Shown here: piece by piece, positions 59,906-64,000 of the stretch
How positions within the stretch are numbered: the stretch's first letter is position 1
Layout: each line of letters opens with the position of its first letter
DNA from: Oscillospiraceae bacterium
GTDB lineage: Bacteria; Bacillota; Clostridia; Oscillospirales; Oscillospiraceae
DNA length: 64,000 nt
Reading direction: 5' to 3'
Assembly (NCBI GenBank): GCA_009777775.1
Contig: WRLE01000007.1
Span: 94,799 to 158,798, forward strand
The notes under the pieces: generated by a model
The model's database searches: none
What the model saw: only the letters and a program-made list of their open reading frames with translations
What the model was told of the DNA's origin: nothing
Made by a program: the position numbers and the translations under genes

Positions 59906-60071
59906 ACCTCATGGCTTTAAGTTTTAATTTCTCAATGAATTCGGTTCTTGTTAGTTCACCATTTAATATGCTACGTACAGTTCGCTCCAACTCATCATCA
60001 ATAACGAATCCCTCAACTTCCATGCTTCGTTTAGCATTATTTATTATGTAATCTATTCTATTTTCATTCAT
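59886..60071 (-). CDS. VbhA-like Fic antitoxin
   Basis: A 61-residue protein with NAKRSMEVEGFVIDDE, which contains the inhibitory-helix pattern [S/T]xxxE[G/N] (Ser16, Glu20, Gly21). In VbhA-type antitoxins the Glu blocks the ATP site of the Fic partner. Its second half (RSILNGELTRTEFIEKLKLKA) is also typical of the family. It starts just after hsdM (5 bases) and overlaps fic, as expected for a coupled class I Fic system. Confidence 0.85.
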   Translation of the reverse strand: MNENRIDYIINNAKRSMEVEGFVIDDELERTVRSILNGELTRTEFIEKLKLKAMRYASGEI

Positions 60072-60076
60072 TAGTT

Positions 60077-61648
60077 TTATCCCCCCTCAATCTCAGCAAC
60101 AATCGCAGCAATTTCATTCCGCAGCACATCGCTCCGTGCTACAATTCGCTCTATTTCTGCGTTTAGCTCCACGATATTGATGACCGCGCGAGTGTCTTCC
60201 TGTTCGACATATGTGCTGACAGAAAGGTTGTAGTTCTGCTCAGCAATCTCGCTGTTGGGTACAAGTCTTGCGAAATACTCGATGTCTGAGCGGTCAGTAT
60301 ATGCAGCGACTATTTTTATTATGTTTTCTTGCATCAGCTTGTTGTTGTTGGTTACTTTGACAAACTCACGGCTAGCATCTATGAATAGGGTGCTGTTTTC
60401 GCTTTTCGACTTTTTCATCACCATGATACAGGTGGTTATGCTAGTTCCATAAAATAGATTGTCTGGGAGTTGTATCACGCAGTCGATGAAATTGTTGTCA
60501 ATGAGGTATTTGCGGATTTTTTGCTCTGCGCCGCTGCGATAAAATACCCCAGGGAAGCATACAATAGTCGCAGTTCCGCTTGTTGCGAGCCATGACAGGC
60601 TATGCATGATAAAAGCAAGGTCAGCCTTTGATTTTGGTGCGAGAACACCCGCAGGCGAAAAGCGAGGGTCATTAATAAGCAAAGGGTTGTCGTCTCCCGC
60701 CCATTTAATAGAATATGGTGGGTTCGATACGATTGCTTCAAAAGGTTCGTCATCCCAATGCATCGGGTCAGTTAGCGTATCGCCGTGAGCAATGTCGAAT
60801 TTATCGAAGTCCACATCATGGAGAAACATATTTATTCGACAAAGGTTATAAGTGGTGATGTTGATTTCCTGTCCGAAGAAGCCCTGGCGCACTTTGTCTT
60901 TCCCAAGGATTTTTGCGAAATTGAGCAAAAGTGATCCGCTCCCGCAGGCGGGGTCATAAACTTTGTTCACTTCAGTCCGACCCACTAGAGCTATGCGAGT
61001 GAGTAGCTCAGAAACCTCCTGGGGTGTGTAGTATTCTCCTCCGCTTTTACCTGCGTTGCTTGCGTACATCCCCATAAGAAACTCGTATGCATCACCGAAA
61101 GCATCAATGGTATTTTCTTTGTAATCACCCAGCTTCATCTCCGCTATACCGTTCATAAGCTTCACTAGTCGTCCGTTTCTCTGCGCCACTGTACTGCCGA
61201 GTTTGTTGCTGTTTACATCGAGATCGTCGAATAAACCTTTGAAGTTTCCTTCGCTGTCTGTTCCATGGGCGGAGGATTCTATGTTTTTAAAGACACTTTC
61301 AAGGGTTTCGTTCAGGTTTTCATCTGATGCTGCATGTTGCAAGACATTCTCAAAAAGCTCACTCGGCAGAATGAAAAAGCCCTTTGTGTTCACGAGGTCA
61401 TCGCGGGCTGGCTCCGCATCTCCATCAGCGAGCTGGGCATAATCGAAGGCTGTATCACCAGCAGCGTATTCACCCTCATTGATATATGCGCAGAGGTTTT
61501 CCGATATATAGCGATAAAACAACATCCCAAGGACATATTGCTTAAAGTCCCAACCATCCACGCTACCGCGAAGGGCATTGGCAATACCCCATATTGTGCG
61601 ATGTAACTCGGAGCGTTCCTGTTCTTTTTTATTATCTGTCATACTCAT
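60077..61648 (-). CDS. hsdM: Type I restriction-modification methyltransferase HsdM
   Basis: The 523-residue adenine N6-methyltransferase has an N-terminal helical domain (residues about 1-160, WGIANALRGSVDGWDFKQYVLGMLFYRYISE), the AdoMet motif DPACGSGSLLLNF and the catalytic NPPY in IVSNPPYSIKW. With HsdS it methylates the target; with HsdR it restricts. Sequence style and length resemble the EcoR124I (type IC) group. The start follows GAGGTG; a second Met two codons later is possible. Confidence 0.96.
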   Translation of the reverse strand: MSMTDNKKEQERSELHRTIWGIANALRGSVDGWDFKQYVLGMLFYRYISENLCAYINEGEYAAGDTAFDYAQLADGDAEPARDDLVNTKGFFILPSELFENVLQHAASDENLNETLESVFKNIESSAHGTDSEGNFKGLFDDLDVNSNKLGSTVAQRNGRLVKLMNGIAEMKLGDYKENTIDAFGDAYEFLMGMYASNAGKSGGEYYTPQEVSELLTRIALVGRTEVNKVYDPACGSGSLLLNFAKILGKDKVRQGFFGQEINITTYNLCRINMFLHDVDFDKFDIAHGDTLTDPMHWDDEPFEAIVSNPPYSIKWAGDDNPLLINDPRFSPAGVLAPKSKADLAFIMHSLSWLATSGTATIVCFPGVFYRSGAEQKIRKYLIDNNFIDCVIQLPDNLFYGTSITTCIMVMKKSKSENSTLFIDASREFVKVTNNNKLMQENIIKIVAAYTDRSDIEYFARLVPNSEIAEQNYNLSVSTYVEQEDTRAVINIVELNAEIERIVARSDVLRNEIAAIVAEIEGG

Positions 61649-61830
61649 TCGTCAACACCTCAATCTGCCATGATAGTGGCATCAGTTTTCTATACACAAT
61701 AAAACTATCGAAAGGACTAGCAAATTTATTGAGTTAGTTTCCATACTACTGAATGCAAATAATTAGTTTATACGTTGTAAAATGCTTCTATACTAGAAGC
61801 AGCAGTATAACAAAACTAGTCATAACCACC

Positions 61831-62655
61831 TTACAGCACTTGGCATGTTGGGCAAAAGTAGACGCTGCCGCCTAGGAAGGCTTCTTTTTTAATGCTGCCG
61901 CCGCATACGGGGCAGGGGTTTGCCAGGGTTTTGCTTGACAAAATCGTGTTATAACCGCCGGATTCGCCGAAAAGATCCTTTTCTGTGTCGCGACCACCGG
62001 CTTCTCGCATATCTTTGAGGGTTGATACAGTTGCCTTATACAGCAGTTCACGCTCATTTTCAGATAGTGATTCTGCCTTTCTTTTGGGATGAATCTTGGC
62101 ATTGAATAAAATATCTTGTAATACACCATTACCCAATCCTGGGATTCGTTGTTCAGTGGCAAGGAGTGCTTTTACACTGAGCGATTTTTTTATGCCATCA
62201 AATAAACCATCGAAATATACCATATCAAATGCTTCTGTATAAGGCGAAAGCTTTTCTCTGCCGACATTGTAGTAAAAATCATCGCGTGGTTCATCAGGAA
62301 AAGCCATCATACCGCCATACATTTGTACTGTGCAGCATAATGCGCTGCCATCTTCAAACTCTATTAACAGCTGGTGTTTGACAGGTCGCTTTTCATCTTT
62401 TCCAAGATAGCGGGAACGAACTCCATCGAAGAACGAAATTATCATACCGTCTGCCAGCATTTCGGGTCTCCCTCCATATGCTGCCGTGGCGGATACTTTT
62501 TTACCAGCGAGTTTCTCATTATACAGCTCTGGGTCGCCTGAGTACCAAGCGAAACCATGAGGCGATGTATTGGCTGCTGCGCTGACGATGGTTTTGCCTA
62601 TGAAGGCTTCGCCTAACTGTGTGGCTAAAGTGTGGGCTTCTGGAAGCTCAATCAT
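61831..62655 (-). CDS. Fpg/Nei-like protein lacking the catalytic N-terminal proline
   Basis: A 274-residue protein of the formamidopyrimidine-DNA glycosylase / endonuclease VIII family. It has the helix-two-turn-helix part (IPGLGNGVLQDILFNAKIHP) and a C-terminal zinc finger (CPVCGG...YFCPTCQ). The N-terminus is MIELPEA; in active Fpg/Nei it is MPELPE, where Pro2 is the catalytic nucleophile, so here Ile replaces it. The Glu after it is kept. It may be inactive as a glycosylase or use another residue. The start follows TTAGGAG. Confidence 0.85.
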   Translation of the reverse strand: MIELPEAHTLATQLGEAFIGKTIVSAAANTSPHGFAWYSGDPELYNEKLAGKKVSATAAYGGRPEMLADGMIISFFDGVRSRYLGKDEKRPVKHQLLIEFEDGSALCCTVQMYGGMMAFPDEPRDDFYYNVGREKLSPYTEAFDMVYFDGLFDGIKKSLSVKALLATEQRIPGLGNGVLQDILFNAKIHPKRKAESLSENERELLYKATVSTLKDMREAGGRDTEKDLFGESGGYNTILSSKTLANPCPVCGGSIKKEAFLGGSVYFCPTCQVL

Positions 62656-62786
62656 ATGTTTTCTCCTAATAAAAATTTTCATCGTAATTTATCAGAATTC
62701 CAGTTTTGTCGTTGTGTGGAACACTGTGACAAAGGAATCAAGACTGGGTAATTTGTGTGATTCTATGCTACAACCTGCAAATCGGT

Positions 62787-62820
62787 GTCTGGATTGCTTC
62801 GCTTCGCTAGTAAAGACGAG
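62787..62820. repeat. Degenerate dispersed repeat (GGATTGCTTCGCTTCGCT type)
   Basis: GGATTGCTTCGCTTCGCTAG with TAAAGACG after it resembles the common intergenic element GTCATTGCGAGCGAAGCGAAGCAATC in reverse. The surrounding 62656-62918 gap has no other recognised feature. Confidence 0.5.
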
Positions 62821-62918
62821 GTAGTCGATTTTCTCCTAAAAAGTTAGAATTATTGTAATTACTTAGAATGAACGCTCCTTTTTGTACTTCCCTAGCTGCC
62901 TGACCCTTTTTCCCCGTG

Positions 62919-64000
62919 TTATCCGCCAATCATCGCCAGCATATCTTCGGGGCTAACATCGTCGTCCATATTGAAGCGTTTTAGAGCAAATAAGCTCTGG
63001 GGTAGACCTTTAATAATCGTGTTTATTCCAGGGTCTACCGAAAAGGTCAGCTTGACTCCCAGCTCGTTGAGAAGAACTGCGCTGATTGTGCTAATTCTGC
63101 CATAAGGGTATGCAAAGGCAATGATGTCTCCATAATCTTGTAAGAGTGCCTCCATCAAGGCATGGTCATTCCTGAACATATCTAAATATTCATCATCGCT
63201 TTCATATGAAAATTGCAGAACTCCGTCTCGGAAAGGATCGTCTTCTTCCTCCACATTGTGCATATCAAAGCTATGACTCTGAATGGATATCAAACCTGAA
63301 TTCACCATTTCTCTGGCTTCCTGATGACCAAAATGGGGTATTATCTGACGTTCAGTATCTTTATACAAATCTTTTTTATCATAGGTAACACCAATGGCGA
63401 AAATTGTTCCATGAAATCCAAATTCCTGAAGAATGGGAAAGGCAACCGTATAGTTGCTTTCGTAACCATCATCAAAGGTAATTAAAATAGGTTTTTCCGG
63501 AAGGTCGATTCCACGATAAACATAGTCCATCACCTGCTCCAAGGACACAGCTGTGAAGCCCGCTTCCACCAGTGCTTCCATATGCTCCACAAAGCCAGAA
63601 ATAGAAATGGCTGAATATGTACCAACATTGTCTGTCAGGTGGTGATACATCAAAACTGGAAGCTCGGCTGTGTACTCTTCGGTGGATAGCTTTTGTAAAA
63701 TCGCTTCTTCGCCAAAACCTGCTTCAATAACCAAATCTACGTTTTCGCTTGTCATCCAAATGCCGAAATCGTCTGGAATATATAAGCTATTATCTCCGAA
63801 CATTTTGGCAATCATTATATTTCCAATGGCTGTGCGAGCATGGGTTGTATCATAGAAATAGCGGGGTTCATAACTCACAGACGATGTGATGAAATACCAT
63901 AGCCCGTTTATATCTGCTATATCAGTTATTCCCGAATAAAAATCCTGCACCTTTTCGACATTATAACTGCTAATTTCCTCGGCTAGCATGGGAGGTGCTA
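62919..64000 (-). CDS. Polysaccharide deacetylase family protein (5' end outside the window)
   Basis: The reading frame is open to the window edge, so the protein is incomplete at its N-terminus. Residues 1-110 of the visible part (FYDTTHARTAIGNIMIAKMFG) resemble a C-terminal piece of an exported SGNH/DHHW-like domain. From YHHLTDN onward it is a NodB-type deacetylase with PILITFDDGYESNYT (the metal-binding Asp pair), GTIFAIG and SHSFDMHN (the H-x3-H type metal site). It probably deacetylates wall glycan or an extracellular polysaccharide. Confidence 0.88.
   Translation of the reverse strand, partial: APPMLAEEISSYNVEKVQDFYSGITDIADINGLWYFITSSVSYEPRYFYDTTHARTAIGNIMIAKMFGDNSLYIPDDFGIWMTSENVDLVIEAGFGEEAILQKLSTEEYTAELPVLMYHHLTDNVGTYSAISISGFVEHMEALVEAGFTAVSLEQVMDYVYRGIDLPEKPILITFDDGYESNYTVAFPILQEFGFHGTIFAIGVTYDKKDLYKDTERQIIPHFGHQEAREMVNSGLISIQSHSFDMHNVEEEDDPFRDGVLQFSYESDDEYLDMFRNDHALMEALLQDYGDIIAFAYPYGRISTISAVLLNELGVKLTFSVDPGINTIIKGLPQSLFALKRFNMDDDVSPEDMLAMIGG

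Overview
The window looks like a chromosomal stretch of an anaerobic, low-to-mid GC Firmicute (class Clostridia). I infer this from the gene content: a corrinoid-dependent methyl carrier beside a formyl-THF pathway, indolepyruvate:ferredoxin oxidoreductase, an ECF-type riboflavin transporter under an FMN riboswitch, an aspS T-box, a CD1247-type protein, DUF951, YqeG and a Cse60-like protein. GGAGG-type ribosome binding sites are common, GTG and TTG starts occur, and several promoters match the TTGACA-17-TATAAT consensus. The species cannot be named from sequence alone.

Layout. 0.3-8.7 kb (+): cobalamin lower-ligand assembly and corrinoid import (cobT, cobU, cobS, a reduced CobU-like protein, a CobC-like phosphatase, btuF/btuC/btuD), followed by a CbiP-like protein without its glutaminase domain and a Dph6-like ATP pyrophosphatase. 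8.8-14.6 kb (+): an aryl-acid unit (AMP-forming acyl-CoA ligase, iorA, iorB, a PaaK-type ligase, a tandem ACT protein). 14.7-16.9 kb (+): FMN riboswitch, ribU and an aminotransferase. 17.0-26.7 kb (-): a corrinoid protein, a methyl-THF:corrinoid methyltransferase, folD, fchA and fhs, then folate biosynthesis (folC, folB-folK fusion, folP, an HD hydrolase, folE). folE is preceded by a long, highly structured leader that I cannot assign. 27.3-36.1 kb: aminotransferase, trpS, tagO-like, nth, DUF951, yqeG, an M24 peptidase, efp, and a CD1247-type protein carrying a large Asp/His-rich expansion.

36.4-47.6 kb: tRNA-Ala(CGC) with a Sel1-repeat remnant, a DUF5131 gene paired with a dinB-type polymerase, a TSCPD protein with a three-part ABC importer, dut, an aconitase-family hydratase, a small Cse60-like gene, an aldo/keto reductase with a ferredoxin domain, and divergent XRE and MerR regulators. 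47.8-52.5 kb (-): aspS with T-box leader, the rpsF-ssb-rpsR operon, a GlmU N-terminal-like nucleotidyltransferase and RNase P RNA. 53.5-61.7 kb (-): a type I restriction-modification locus in the order hsdM, VbhA-like antitoxin, fic, small ORF, hsdS, REP-associated transposase, hsdR. The end of the window holds an Fpg-like protein without the catalytic proline and a polysaccharide deacetylase cut by the window edge.

How it fits together. The corrinoid import and remodelling genes can supply the cofactor used by the corrinoid protein and methyltransferase. The folate genes supply the THF used by Fhs, FchA and FolD. The most unusual parts are the type I RM locus with an embedded Fic toxin-antitoxin pair and a RAYT transposase, TAEL-type length repeats in hsdS, the structured folE leader, the truncated CbiP next to a Dph6-like enzyme, and several families of tandem and palindromic repeats (periods 8, 14, 15, about 17 and 21 bp) that abut genes and in four cases supply their stop codons.
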